Shown one piece after another: positions 17,357-24,924 of a stretch of DNA of 64,000 bases; position 1 is the first letter of the stretch, and each line of letters starts with the position of its first letter. This stretch comes from Amphibacillus jilinensis Y1. GTDB lineage: Bacteria > Bacillota > Bacilli > Bacillales > Amphibacillaceae. The notes beneath the pieces were generated by a model that ran no database searches, had not been told where the DNA came from, and saw nothing but the letters and a program-made list of their open reading frames with translations. The position numbers were made by a program, and so were the translations under genes. Location of the stretch: NCBI RefSeq assembly GCF_000306965.1, contig NZ_JH976434.1, forward strand, positions 474,102-538,101. Direction: 5' to 3'.

Positions 17357-17712
17357 TGTTGCTTCACCTCAAATCGATCAACAATCAACCCGGTGATACC
17401 GACGACGATTATCGTACTTATTGCAATAACTAAAACAATAACTAATCCTTGAACACCTGCTAATTCATCATAATTAACAATACCAACTGCTGACGGAATA
17501 AAAAAAAGTAAGAGCTCAGCCATCAACCATCGTCCGCCTTGCTCAACCCATTCCAATTTAATCACATTAAAGAACAAGGCAGAAAACAACAACAAAAGCC
17601 CCACAATTGAAGTCGGTAATGGAATAGGCACTATCGCTTTTAATCCGATTGCCAAAAATAAAAAAATATGAATAATTGCTACTTGCACACTAATAATTCC
17701 TATCCTTCGCAT
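17353..17712 (-). CDS. lrgA: LrgA/CidA family holin-like protein
   Basis: 119 residues, four hydrophobic segments, with the family pattern IPLPTSIVGLLLLF...WLMAELLLFFIPSAVGI. Partner of LrgB and translationally coupled to it. The usual regulator pair LytS/LytR is not in the window. AAAGGAAAG lies before the ATG. Confidence 0.88.
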   Translation of the reverse strand: MRRIGIISVQVAIIHIFLFLAIGLKAIVPIPLPTSIVGLLLLFSALFFNVIKLEWVEQGGRWLMAELLLFFIPSAVGIVNYDELAGVQGLVIVLVIAISTIIVVGITGLIVDRFEVKQQ

Positions 17713-17814
17713 TTACTATCTTTCCTTTTTTTATCTATTTTCGTTCAAAATCGCCAATCTTCTCAAGGAATATGATACACTTTCTTTAAACAAATTGCCA
17801 TAGGGGGAGAGTAA

Positions 17815-18276
17815 ATGACTACACTTAAGCTTTTCCAAGTTGATAGCAAAGAGCGCCATGACTTCCTTGAACTTTTAATGTTAGCAGATGAAAGTAAAGA
17901 GATCGTCCTTTCATACATAGAGCAAGGTGAATTATTTAGTATTAAGAAAGCAGATTCTGTTGTCGGTGTCGTATTATTTACTTTTCTCAGCAATAATACG
18001 CTTGAATTAAAAAATATTGCCTTAAAAGAGGCTTACCGCAACAAAGGATTAGGCAAACAAATCATCAGTCAAGCTGAACACTATTATCGAGATATAGGCT
18101 ATGATCATATCATTGTGTGTACAGCTAATTCAAGCATCGCTAATATTGCCTTTTATCAAAAAATAGGGTTTCGATTGATTGATATAGAAAAGGACTTCTT
18201 CAATCAGTATCCAACCCCCATTTATGAATATGGAATTTTAGCACAAGATAAGTTAATTTTCAGTAAATCTATTTAA
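17815..18276 (+). CDS. GNAT family N-acetyltransferase
   Basis: 153 residues. The acetyl-CoA binding motif A is visible as LKNIALKEAYRNKGLGKQII (R/Q-x-x-G-x-G/A), and the C-terminal AFYQKIGFR motif B is present. Substrate unknown. GGGGAGAG lies five bases before the ATG. Followed at once by a long palindromic terminator, so monocistronic. Confidence 0.88.
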   Translation: MTTLKLFQVDSKERHDFLELLMLADESKEIVLSYIEQGELFSIKKADSVVGVVLFTFLSNNTLELKNIALKEAYRNKGLGKQIISQAEHYYRDIGYDHIIVCTANSSIANIAFYQKIGFRLIDIEKDFFNQYPTPIYEYGILAQDKLIFSKSI

Positions 18277-18294
18277 TCTATAGCTTCGTTTATA

Positions 18295-18336
18295 ATAAAA
18301 TCACTTTTATTTCCCGGGAAATAAAAGTGATTTTAT
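18295..18336 (+). terminator. 42-bp perfect palindrome, terminator of the acetyltransferase gene
   Basis: The 42 bases are exactly self-complementary, centred on CCCGGG, with A-rich left and T-rich right ends (ATAAAATCAC...GTGATTTTAT). It lies 19 bases after the stop codon. It works as a terminator on paper in both directions. Confidence 0.75.
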
Positions 18337-18474
18337 AACATCTTGCAGGAAACAAGATGGTTTTGTCGAATTTTAACTTTAGGAACTAAACGATCAACAT
18401 GCTCAGCATATACAACCCCATATATTTTTGGTAAAATTAGGACTGTACTGACTGGCGAAGAAGGGGGACACAAG

Positions 18475-19203
18475 GTGATTAATAAAAATTCTCCAATTCC
18501 AATTTATTATCAATTAGAAGAGATCATTAAGAAAAAAATACAATTAGAAGAGCTTCAACCTGGAGATGTATTGCCGTCTGAAAGAGAATATGCTGAGGCC
18601 TACAATATTAGTCGGATGACAGTGCGACAAGCGATTAACAATATGGTTAATGAAGGATTACTTTACCGACAAAAGGGCCGAGGAACTTTTATAGCAGATC
18701 AAAAATTCGAGCAAGATCTATCCGGATTAACAAGCTTCAGTGAAGATATGAAAAAACGCCATCATATGCCTTCTAATCAATTGATTAGTATTCAATTGAT
18801 CAACACCACACCTTTGATTAACAATAAACTTAACCTTGCTGCTGGTGATTTTATTTACGAAATAAAACGCTTACGTCTTGCAGATGATGAGCCAATTGCC
18901 CTTGAAACCATCTATACACCTAAAAAATTTGTTGGGGAAATTGATAAAGCGCAGGTAACTCAATCGTTCTATGACTATATCGAAAATCAACTTAAACTTA
19001 AAATTGTCCATGGCCTACAAACCATTGAAGCTGCTTTAGCTAATAAAGATGAGATAAAATATTTAAATATTAAAAAAGGAGACCCCATTCTTCTTATGCA
19101 AAGAACTTCTTATCTAACAGATCAAGAGGATACACCGATTGAATATGTAAAGAGTGCTTATCGTGCAGATAAATATAAATTTAATATGCACATGAAAAGA
19201 TAA
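18475..19203 (+). CDS. GntR/UTRA transcriptional regulator, NagR (YvoA)-like
   Basis: 242 residues, the same length as B. subtilis NagR. The winged helix (1-75) contains PSEREYAEAYNISRMTVRQAINNMVNEGLLYRQKGRGTFIA; the UTRA domain follows (90-240). NagR-type repressors respond to amino-sugar phosphates. The start is a GTG at 18475 with GGGGG seven bases upstream; the longer open frame beginning at 18343 has no homology or ribosome site. It faces the PTS operon convergently. Two dre-like sites over PTS promoters at 22.34 and 26.43 kb are the likely targets. The TAA stop is also the first bases of a family 1 repeat. Confidence 0.88.
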   Translation: MINKNSPIPIYYQLEEIIKKKIQLEELQPGDVLPSEREYAEAYNISRMTVRQAINNMVNEGLLYRQKGRGTFIADQKFEQDLSGLTSFSEDMKKRHHMPSNQLISIQLINTTPLINNKLNLAAGDFIYEIKRLRLADDEPIALETIYTPKKFVGEIDKAQVTQSFYDYIENQLKLKIVHGLQTIEAALANKDEIKYLNIKKGDPILLMQRTSYLTDQEDTPIEYVKSAYRADKYKFNMHMKR

Positions 19204-19252
19204 AACGAACCTTCAATCAGTGTGCGTTTTACGAGCGGTTAACTGTGATAAA
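19202..19252 (+). repeat. Short-form family 1 repeat
   Basis: AAAACGAACCTTCAATCAG joined directly to GTTTTACGAGCGG and TTAACTGTGATAA, both termini without the middle. Overlaps the regulator's stop codon. Confidence 0.65.
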
Positions 19253-19496
19253 GAGGGTGAGACATAACTAAATAATGAAATGGCGTATCCGAACATTCTG
19301 AACAAAGCGCAGGAAAAACACGTAGACTCCTGTGGGAATAGCACGGGCTGAGGATCCACTGTGTGAAGTGTATTTCTTCACACAGTTAGCCGAAGCCGTG
19401 CCCACGGAAAGCGAAGTGTTTTACCCAAGCGCTATATGTATCAGACATTAATGTTCGGATTTTTCTTATCTTGTTACTCTTTTGTCCCAGGCTCTT
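19251..19496. mobile_element. 246-bp MITE-like element with nested inverted repeats
   Basis: The ends are imperfect inverted repeats (AAGAGGGTGAGACA and, reversed, AAGAGCCTGGGACA). Inside is a perfect 11-bp pair ATCCGAACATT/AATGTTCGGAT. The core is a GC-rich palindrome with GACTCCTGTGGGAATAGCAC and CCGTGCCCACGGAAAGCG, the typical Bacillaceae repeat also found at 7.9 and 52.6 kb. No open frame. It fills the gap between the convergent GntR and SIS genes. Confidence 0.6.
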
Positions 19497-19501
19497 TACT
19501 G

Positions 19502-20239
19502 TTAAAATCGATAATGTATCGTATCTTTATATTGTTTAAATAGGGCTTTATTCAATTGATCTCCACCATCGAGATTAGCACTGTAGAATATAGGTGGCTC
19601 CTCATGACCTGCTTCAACTAACCGCTTAACTACTTCGGCAACAATCGTATTAGCGATCGTCGCCCCAATTACAGTAGAAGTTGGGGCGACCTTTTGATCT
19701 ATGCCTTCGATTTGTATCGTTGCATCGCCGATATCACCATGATTATCAATAATCACATCACAGTAATGGTACATATTTTCCCCACTCGGATGTCTTGATT
19801 CAACATTTTTAGAGTAAGATAGATTTGTAATCCCTATAATGTTTACACCTTTTTTCTTAGCTTCAATTGCCATTTCAATCGTGACAGGATTTCGCCCTGA
19901 AACAGAATGAAGAATCAGTACATCTCCTTTGGTAAATGGCGTTTTTTCTGCTAGTAACCTACCATAACCCACCATTCGCTCCATTTTACTTGTATGGGTA
20001 ATTGGCTCAGTATCTAGCATAACCTCGCGACCAAAGATTGGGTTAACATTAATAAGACCACCCGCTCTAAAATAGAGTTCTTGAGTTATAATACTTGCAT
20101 GACTTGCCCCAAAGGCAAAAATCGCTTGTTTTTTTAATGTAGCCTCTGTCATCATGACTACCGCTTGATTTATCTGCTCTTGTTGTTCGTACTCAACTTT
20201 ATTTAGAAGCGCACGAATCTTATCAAAGTAGGAAAACAT
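19502..20239 (-). CDS. SIS domain protein, UPF0309 family, PTS-linked
   Basis: 245 residues. SIS motifs: FGASHASIITQELYFRAGG near 40-58 and HSVSGRNPVTIEM near 110-122; C-terminal signature SANLDGGDQLNK. Paralogue of the protein at 10994-11737. Its start is one base after the IIC stop codon, so it is translated as part of the Ula-type PTS operon and probably acts on the phosphorylated sugar that the PTS delivers, for example as isomerase or deaminase-like enzyme. The exact reaction is not known. Confidence 0.85.
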   Translation of the reverse strand: MFSYFDKIRALLNKVEYEQQEQINQAVVMMTEATLKKQAIFAFGASHASIITQELYFRAGGLINVNPIFGREVMLDTEPITHTSKMERMVGYGRLLAEKTPFTKGDVLILHSVSGRNPVTIEMAIEAKKKGVNIIGITNLSYSKNVESRHPSGENMYHYCDVIIDNHGDIGDATIQIEGIDQKVAPTSTVIGATIANTIVAEVVKRLVEAGHEEPPIFYSANLDGGDQLNKALFKQYKDTIHYRF

Positions 20240-20240
20240 A

Positions 20241-21506
20241 TTATCCTAGCACTCCTGATATTAAATCAGCTAGCCATTTGGCAATGGGGCCAAATAATGA
20301 AAAATCATTTCCACCAAAGACGAGCATCCAATTTTGGATAGTAGAACTATAAATGATGACAGACACACCCATTAAGGCAACCATAGCAATAGAAGCAACA
20401 GCAGATCCAACAATAGCACCGCGCTGACCACCTTGGCCTTCACCAATCACCGCAGCCCCACCGCACTCAAAGAATGAGGTAACAACCAGTGGAATCAAAA
20501 TCACACCAAATAAATTAAATGCATTGGCAATAACGATCATCACCGTGGAAGTCAACATTGCTGCTATAAAACCAATGATGACAGCATTAGGCTTATAATT
20601 GAATATAATCGGAACATCTAATGCAGGTAGAGCACCAGGAATTAATTTTTCTGAAATCCCCTGAAAAGCTGGGATAATCTGATTAATTAACATCCGAACA
20701 CCATAAAGCATAATTAATAAACCAGCACCAAAGGTTAAACCTTGATTAAATGCTAAAAAGAATGGATTTTCACCTTCAACCACAATTGTGGGTTCAATAA
20801 ACCAAACAGCTATATACATAAGAAAAATAACAATACCACCCGTAATCGATATTTCTCTAAAAAATGATAATTGTTTAGGCACATTAATATCTTCTGTAGA
20901 GTTTTCTTTATTACCGACACGTTTTGCTACAAAACCAGATATTAAACTTAGTATTCCGGTAGGATGACCAATTAAGAAAGACTGATCTTCTGTAACTGCC
21001 CATACATAGTTCCGCATCAGCCATGGCATAAATGACCAGTATGAGGCTGATAAAACCGCACCAAAAACAATTAACACCACGCCACTAAGACCTGCTTCAA
21101 CGCCAGCAGCAACAAAGATAAAAGGGAACCACCACAACATATGACCTGTTAAGAAAATTGTTTTAACTTTTGTAAAACGCGCAATCAATAAGTGCAAGAT
21201 TAAACCTAAAAACATCGCTAATCCAACATCACCACCATACGAAGCAGTAAATGTTGCATCATTTAATGTTTCGCCTACAGAGATGTCACCAGCTACCACT
21301 TCTTGAAAAGCTGCATTAATGGGAGAAATTGTACCAACAATTAACCCAACACCAGCATCAAGAATAATCATACCAAATGCAGCAGAAAGTGAGCCTTTAA
21401 TGATATCAGCAATATTCTTTCGTTGAACAATTAAACCTATCATCGCAATTAAGCCCAATAGTATCGGGGGATTGCGTAATATGTGTTCTGTAAAAAAACT
21501 CATCAT
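20241..21506 (-). CDS. PTS sugar transporter subunit IIC, ascorbate (UlaA/SgaT) superfamily
   Basis: About 421 residues with 10-11 hydrophobic segments. N-terminal FFTEHILRNPPILLGLIAMIGLIVQRK, then GFMIILDAGVGL-like, GHMLWWFPF and FECGGAAVIGEGQGGQRGA are features of the UlaA/SgaT fold. An ATG at 21506 with GGAGGG nine bases upstream is preferred to a GTG at 21512 that would overlap the IIB stop. Genes for IIA, IIB and a SIS protein flank it in one operon. The substrate need not be ascorbate: the SIS gene and NagR-like site suggest an amino sugar or similar. Confidence 0.88.
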   Translation of the reverse strand: MMSFFTEHILRNPPILLGLIAMIGLIVQRKNIADIIKGSLSAAFGMIILDAGVGLIVGTISPINAAFQEVVAGDISVGETLNDATFTASYGGDVGLAMFLGLILHLLIARFTKVKTIFLTGHMLWWFPFIFVAAGVEAGLSGVVLIVFGAVLSASYWSFMPWLMRNYVWAVTEDQSFLIGHPTGILSLISGFVAKRVGNKENSTEDINVPKQLSFFREISITGGIVIFLMYIAVWFIEPTIVVEGENPFFLAFNQGLTFGAGLLIMLYGVRMLINQIIPAFQGISEKLIPGALPALDVPIIFNYKPNAVIIGFIAAMLTSTVMIVIANAFNLFGVILIPLVVTSFFECGGAAVIGEGQGGQRGAIVGSAVASIAMVALMGVSVIIYSSTIQNWMLVFGGNDFSLFGPIAKWLADLISGVLG

Positions 21507-21508
21507 TT

Positions 21509-21790
21509 TCACTTCCCTCCATTCTCTTGAAATTGATCAACTGCTTGTCCAACTTCTTCCTTATCCATATAACGTTTAATCGGAAACACCGGACAGTTCA
21601 CACTATCTTTTAATTCTTCACCGAGCTCGTGCGAAGTAAATATCGCAGCCGCATCGGTTCCTTTTGCCGAGCTAATATCTGTATTCTCTACCTCACAGTC
21701 GATACCTCTTTCCTTACACGCTTTTTCAATTGACATTTTCAATACCATCGAAGAACCAACACCAAAACCACAGACCGCTAAAAATTTCAT
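21509..21790 (-). CDS. PTS subunit IIB, ascorbate/lactose-type (SgaB-like)
   Basis: 93 residues. The phosphorylatable Cys is in LAVCGFGVGSSMVLKM (Cys7), the P-loop of IIB proteins of the Ula/Gat group. Transfers phosphate from IIA to the sugar at IIC. It lies between the IIA and IIC genes. Confidence 0.9.
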   Translation of the reverse strand: MKFLAVCGFGVGSSMVLKMSIEKACKERGIDCEVENTDISSAKGTDAAAIFTSHELGEELKDSVNCPVFPIKRYMDKEEVGQAVDQFQENGGK

Positions 21791-21840
21791 CTTTAATCCA
21801 CCCTTTCACTTCATGATAATATGTGAGCAATCTATCCTAT

Positions 21841-22269
21841 TCAAGATTGTAACACTTGATAAATCTGTTCCAAATCACCTGATATAAAGCGTTGATAGTT
21901 ATCTTCATCAGCTAAGATCCGAGAAATCTCGCGCAGGCTTTGCATATGGCTATCCGCATCTATTGCAGCCAATACGATAAATATATTCACTGGGTTTCCT
22001 TTCAGATCAACTGGCTGGTTGACTTTAAGTAATGACATAGCCAATTGATTAACCCCTTCACCTGCCTTTGCATGCGGTAAAGCAAAATAGTCCATTAACA
22101 CAATATAGGGGCCATTTTGATTAACACTAGCAATCATGTTCTTAACATAAACGTTTTCGATATAACCAGCCTCAAGTAAGGGTTTACTAGCGAACTCAAT
22201 GGCAGCTTCCCATGTTTCAATATGTTCAACTTGTTGCATATGCTCTTTAGGTAACACGTCTATTAACAT
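21841..22269 (-). CDS. PTS subunit IIA, fructose/mannitol type (EIIA_2)
   Basis: 142 residues, no other domains. The active-site His is in MDYFALPHAKAGEGV (about residue 74), the EIIA_2 signature. First gene of the IIA-IIB-IIC-SIS operon. GGAGGTG lies before the ATG. The promoter at 22315-22343 carries a dre-like operator. Confidence 0.9.
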   Translation of the reverse strand: MLIDVLPKEHMQQVEHIETWEAAIEFASKPLLEAGYIENVYVKNMIASVNQNGPYIVLMDYFALPHAKAGEGVNQLAMSLLKVNQPVDLKGNPVNIFIVLAAIDADSHMQSLREISRILADEDNYQRFISGDLEQIYQVLQS

Positions 22270-22314
22270 TTCCCATCACCTCCTTCAGCGCGTGAAAGCG
22301 TATACGATAACCAT

Positions 22315-22348
22315 AGTATAGCAATTAAATATATAGTTGTCTATACCA
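22315..22348 (-). promoter_or_regulatory. Promoter of the Ula-type PTS operon with dre-like GntR operator
   Basis: Minus strand TAGACA (22343-22338), 17 bases, TATACT (22320-22315). The operator TGGTATAGACAACT (22348-22335) covers the -35. The same word in the same position occurs at the nagE promoter, 26409-26442. It resembles the NagR/DasR dre site (TGGTCTAGACCA type). Confidence 0.7.
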
Positions 22349-22360
22349 GTTACTCTAAAA

Positions 22361-22505
22361 CAAAACGTCAATCAGTGAGGTTTTCATAATTCTAGCACTG
22401 ATTGGTAGCATAGTGAATCAGGACATTTGTGTCCATTATATCCCTCTTAAATGCTCTGCTCTCTATTCTGAGCATTAGTTTTTACGAATGGTTAGCTGTG
22501 ATAAA
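22361..22505 (+). repeat. Full-length family 1 repeat
   Basis: AAAACGTCAATCAGTGAGG at the left, GTGAATCAGGACATTTGTGTCC in the middle, TTTTTACGAATGGTTAGC and TGTGATAA at the right. With the two promoters at 22.3 and 22.57 kb it accounts for the gene-free stretch 22270-22668. Confidence 0.65.
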
Positions 22506-22557
22506 ATGAATAGCACTTATTATCATTATACTAGTTTATTTTAGATTGAACATACAA

Positions 22558-22587
22558 TTGTCATAAAATCTGACAAGTTTTTATAAT
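22558..22587 (+). promoter_or_regulatory. Promoter of the MGMT-like gene
   Basis: TTGTCA, 18 bases, TATAAT, about 80 bases before the GTG start. Confidence 0.5.
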
Positions 22588-22668
22588 GATCATATAATGT
22601 TAAAATGTAATATAGGCTGGACTCTAAAACGATAAGATTGTTAATTAATAGCTACGGAGGGATGAAAC

Positions 22669-22977
22669 GTGAATCCTTTTACAGAAAAAGTGGTTAAGCA
22701 AATTAAAGCGATTCCTAAGGGGAAAGTTAGAAGTTATAGTGAAATAGCAAGAGAAGCTGGGAATCCGCGTGGTGCAAGACAAGTCGCACGTATCCTCCAC
22801 TCTATGAGCGCCAAATACGATTTACCTTGGTATAGAGTAGTCAATGCTCAATACCATGTTTCACTGCCAGCAGGTGCTGCTCGTGATCAACAAATAAATT
22901 GCTTACGACAGGAAGGTATCGACGTTGATGACCAAGGGAGAATCGATTTGTCTCAGTTTAAAAGGAAAGCTGATTAA
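22669..22977 (+). CDS. MGMT family protein, alkyltransferase-like (ATL)
   Basis: 102 residues: only the C-terminal DNA-binding domain of O6-alkylguanine-DNA alkyltransferases, with the helix-turn-helix GNPRGARQVARIL. The active-site PCHRV is PWYRV here, with Trp54 replacing the acceptor Cys, so it cannot accept alkyl groups. ATL proteins of this kind bind alkylated bases and flag them for nucleotide excision repair. GTG start with GGAGGG seven bases upstream. Monocistronic. Confidence 0.88.
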   Translation: MNPFTEKVVKQIKAIPKGKVRSYSEIAREAGNPRGARQVARILHSMSAKYDLPWYRVVNAQYHVSLPAGAARDQQINCLRQEGIDVDDQGRIDLSQFKRKAD

Positions 22978-23021
22978 ATGAATAAATCGACTATCATTGT
23001 TTTAATGGACACAATGTTCCT

Positions 23022-23145
23022 ATAAAACAAACCTTCAATTCGTGTTGTTCGTTCACTATTTGTTAGTTGGACATTAACGTCCGTAAGCTCCCACCAAATA
23101 GATTACTTCTTCGGGCGAGAACTTTATAGACGGTTATCTGCAATA
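23022..23145 (+). repeat. Full-length family 1 repeat, diverged
   Basis: TAAAACAAACCTTCAATTCG, then TTGGACATTAACGTCCGTAA, CTCCCACCAAATAGATTAC, and ATAGACGGTTATCTG at the right end. Confidence 0.65.
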
Positions 23146-23212
23146 TACATGTTGTTATTATCATTGACTAAATCGCCTTAACAAAGCTGCTAGCTGCTTG
23201 TAATAAACATGT

Positions 23213-23854
23213 TTAAAGGAACACAATCTTAGTGCCATGAAACGTGTTAGTTCTGACTGCTTTTGCTACTTCCTGTAAATTAGCAACCGTTATTCCACCA
23301 CCGACCATTATGTCTAGTTTATCAGCGACATAATCAATATAGTGATTGATCTCATCCGCATTTTCAATAACCGTTTTATCCGACCGATTACCATGTAAAA
23401 GAATCCGATCAAAACCAAGTTCAATAAGCTTATCTAAAGTTTGGTGTTTTTTAGAAAGATCAACCTGGTCAAAGGCCATGTGAAAAGTGAAGTCAATGTT
23501 TGATATGCCGTCCATTAAATATTGACAAGCCTGAACATCTAATTGATGATCTGCTGTAAGACAGCCAAAGACAATACCTGTAACCCCTTGTTTGATCGCT
23601 TGAAGGATGTCGATCCTCATCGTGATTAACTCCTGCTCACTATAACAAAAATCCCCCCCGCGTGGACGAATCATAACAGACAATTCCACACCGGTTGATT
23701 GACAAAGCTTTGCCGCTTGATCAATGATTCCATAGCTAGGTGTGGTACCGCCTACAGCAAGATTGTCGCACAATTCGATACGATCAACTCCAGCTTTAAT
23801 TGCTTTTTCTAGATAGGTGTTATTCTCAGCGCAAAATTCTCGGATCATTTTCAT
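23213..23854 (-). CDS. cutC: CutC family protein
   Basis: About 213 residues, TIM-barrel CutC family. Signatures: DRIELCDNLAVGGTTPSYG and MIRPRGGDFCYS, FHMAFDQ, and LLHGN-SD. Known originally as a copper-homeostasis protein, but that role is poorly supported, and the setting here is sugar metabolism. The start at 23854 overlaps the stop of the DUF7916 gene by four bases, with no separate ribosome site, implying translational coupling. It was most likely recruited to a pathway fed by the NagE-type PTS. Confidence 0.85.
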   Translation of the reverse strand: MKMIREFCAENNTYLEKAIKAGVDRIELCDNLAVGGTTPSYGIIDQAAKLCQSTGVELSVMIRPRGGDFCYSEQELITMRIDILQAIKQGVTGIVFGCLTADHQLDVQACQYLMDGISNIDFTFHMAFDQVDLSKKHQTLDKLIELGFDRILLHGNRSDKTVIENADEINHYIDYVADKLDIMVGGGITVANLQEVAKAVRTNTFHGTKIVFL

Positions 23855-24771
23855 CGTTTTGGCGAACTGCACATGCGGGTATAAGTGTGACGTTTTCCAC
23901 GGATCGTAATGGAATATGTAGTAATATTTTCTGGTATAGCAAGACCAGTGAACCCCGCATCACCAATATGGTGAATATCTGCGCCAATCATTTTGTTTTG
24001 CAATGCAATTTGCTGTATCGTTTGTTCGCTTGCACCTTCTTGGCTCGTGCCAATTGTCAACATGGCTAAACTACCCAATTGATGGATTTTATTCACCCAT
24101 TGGTTAGCCATATCAATCGTTATTCCTGGAACAGTTCCAGGTGATGGAATTAAAATGACATCTGCACCGGCCTTAACAAACCGCTCAATTGTTTGATCGT
24201 CTATAATTGTTTTACCGGCTTCCTGGGACACCCCTGCTCCATGCATTTTACCTGCAATAATAAAAGCACGTGTGCCAATTAATTGACGTGTACGCTTGAT
24301 AGCATGTTCAATCTCTTTATTTGTCACACCCGTTTTAGGATTTCCTGTCAAACAAATAAAATCAATATCTATTGCTTGGAGTGCTTTTAACGTTCTTTCA
24401 CTAGCTGTTCTTCCCTCTGGAAGCTGATTCAGCTCTTCCGCTGCAACTGCATTGACATCAATCGGTTCAATGTTGACTCCTATTGGGCGACCGGTTAAAT
24501 CTTTAATATAATTTACTAGTTGAATCGCATTCCCTGCAAATGTTAGATCTTCAATGACTGGGTTAAACAAATCGAACATATTTAATAAAATCATATCTGC
24601 GCCAAACCGAGAAACGATTTCTTGATTAGTGATACCTGGGTATAATGGTGGTGCAGTACATACTGTTTCACTAATAAGTACACGCCCCTCACTCGCTTGA
24701 ATCGCTTGAATATAATCTTCACGTTGCATCTGCTTAAAATCTGAAGCAACACAATCTAATAAGCGTTTCAT
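23851..24771 (-). CDS. DUF7916 family protein (often misnamed HAD-like hydrolase)
   Basis: 306 residues. No HAD motifs (no DxDxT). The pattern fits a TIM barrel: GADMILLNMFDLFNP, GRPIGVNIEP, FICLTGNPKTGV and KAGADVILIPSPGTVPG, ending each predicted strand. I recognise it as the family now called DUF7916, which is commonly next to PTS permeases. Biochemical function unknown. It is separated from nagE by a strong terminator and followed by coupled cutC. AGGAGG lies before the ATG. Confidence 0.7.
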   Translation of the reverse strand: MKRLLDCVASDFKQMQREDYIQAIQASEGRVLISETVCTAPPLYPGITNQEIVSRFGADMILLNMFDLFNPVIEDLTFAGNAIQLVNYIKDLTGRPIGVNIEPIDVNAVAAEELNQLPEGRTASERTLKALQAIDIDFICLTGNPKTGVTNKEIEHAIKRTRQLIGTRAFIIAGKMHGAGVSQEAGKTIIDDQTIERFVKAGADVILIPSPGTVPGITIDMANQWVNKIHQLGSLAMLTIGTSQEGASEQTIQQIALQNKMIGADIHHIGDAGFTGLAIPENITTYSITIRGKRHTYTRMCSSPKR

Positions 24772-24878
24772 AAATAATTAAATACCTCCTTATTTTTTAA
24801 TGTTAATTTATCTTTAGAACTAAACGTTTTTCACTTCTTTACTATCATTCAACCTCTCTTAACTGATGGAAAAAGGAT

Positions 24879-24917
24879 AAAGATAAAACAGCAAGCAAGG
24901 CCTACTGTTTTATCTTT
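24879..24917 (-). terminator. Terminator between nagE and the DUF7916-cutC pair
   Basis: A 13-bp perfect stem AAAGATAAAACAG/CTGTTTTATCTTT, seven bases after the nagE stop. It may attenuate rather than block expression of the two downstream genes. Confidence 0.8.
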
Positions 24918-24924
24918 ACAATGC

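Noticed and set aside
18343-18474. N-terminal extension of the NagR-like regulator
   Set aside because: The 44 extra codons have no homology and no ribosome site; GTG at 18475 has GGGGG at proper distance and matches family length.
23851-24771. HAD-like hydrolase label for the DUF7916 protein
   Set aside because: No DxDxT motif or other HAD signatures; the sequence pattern is TIM-barrel-like.
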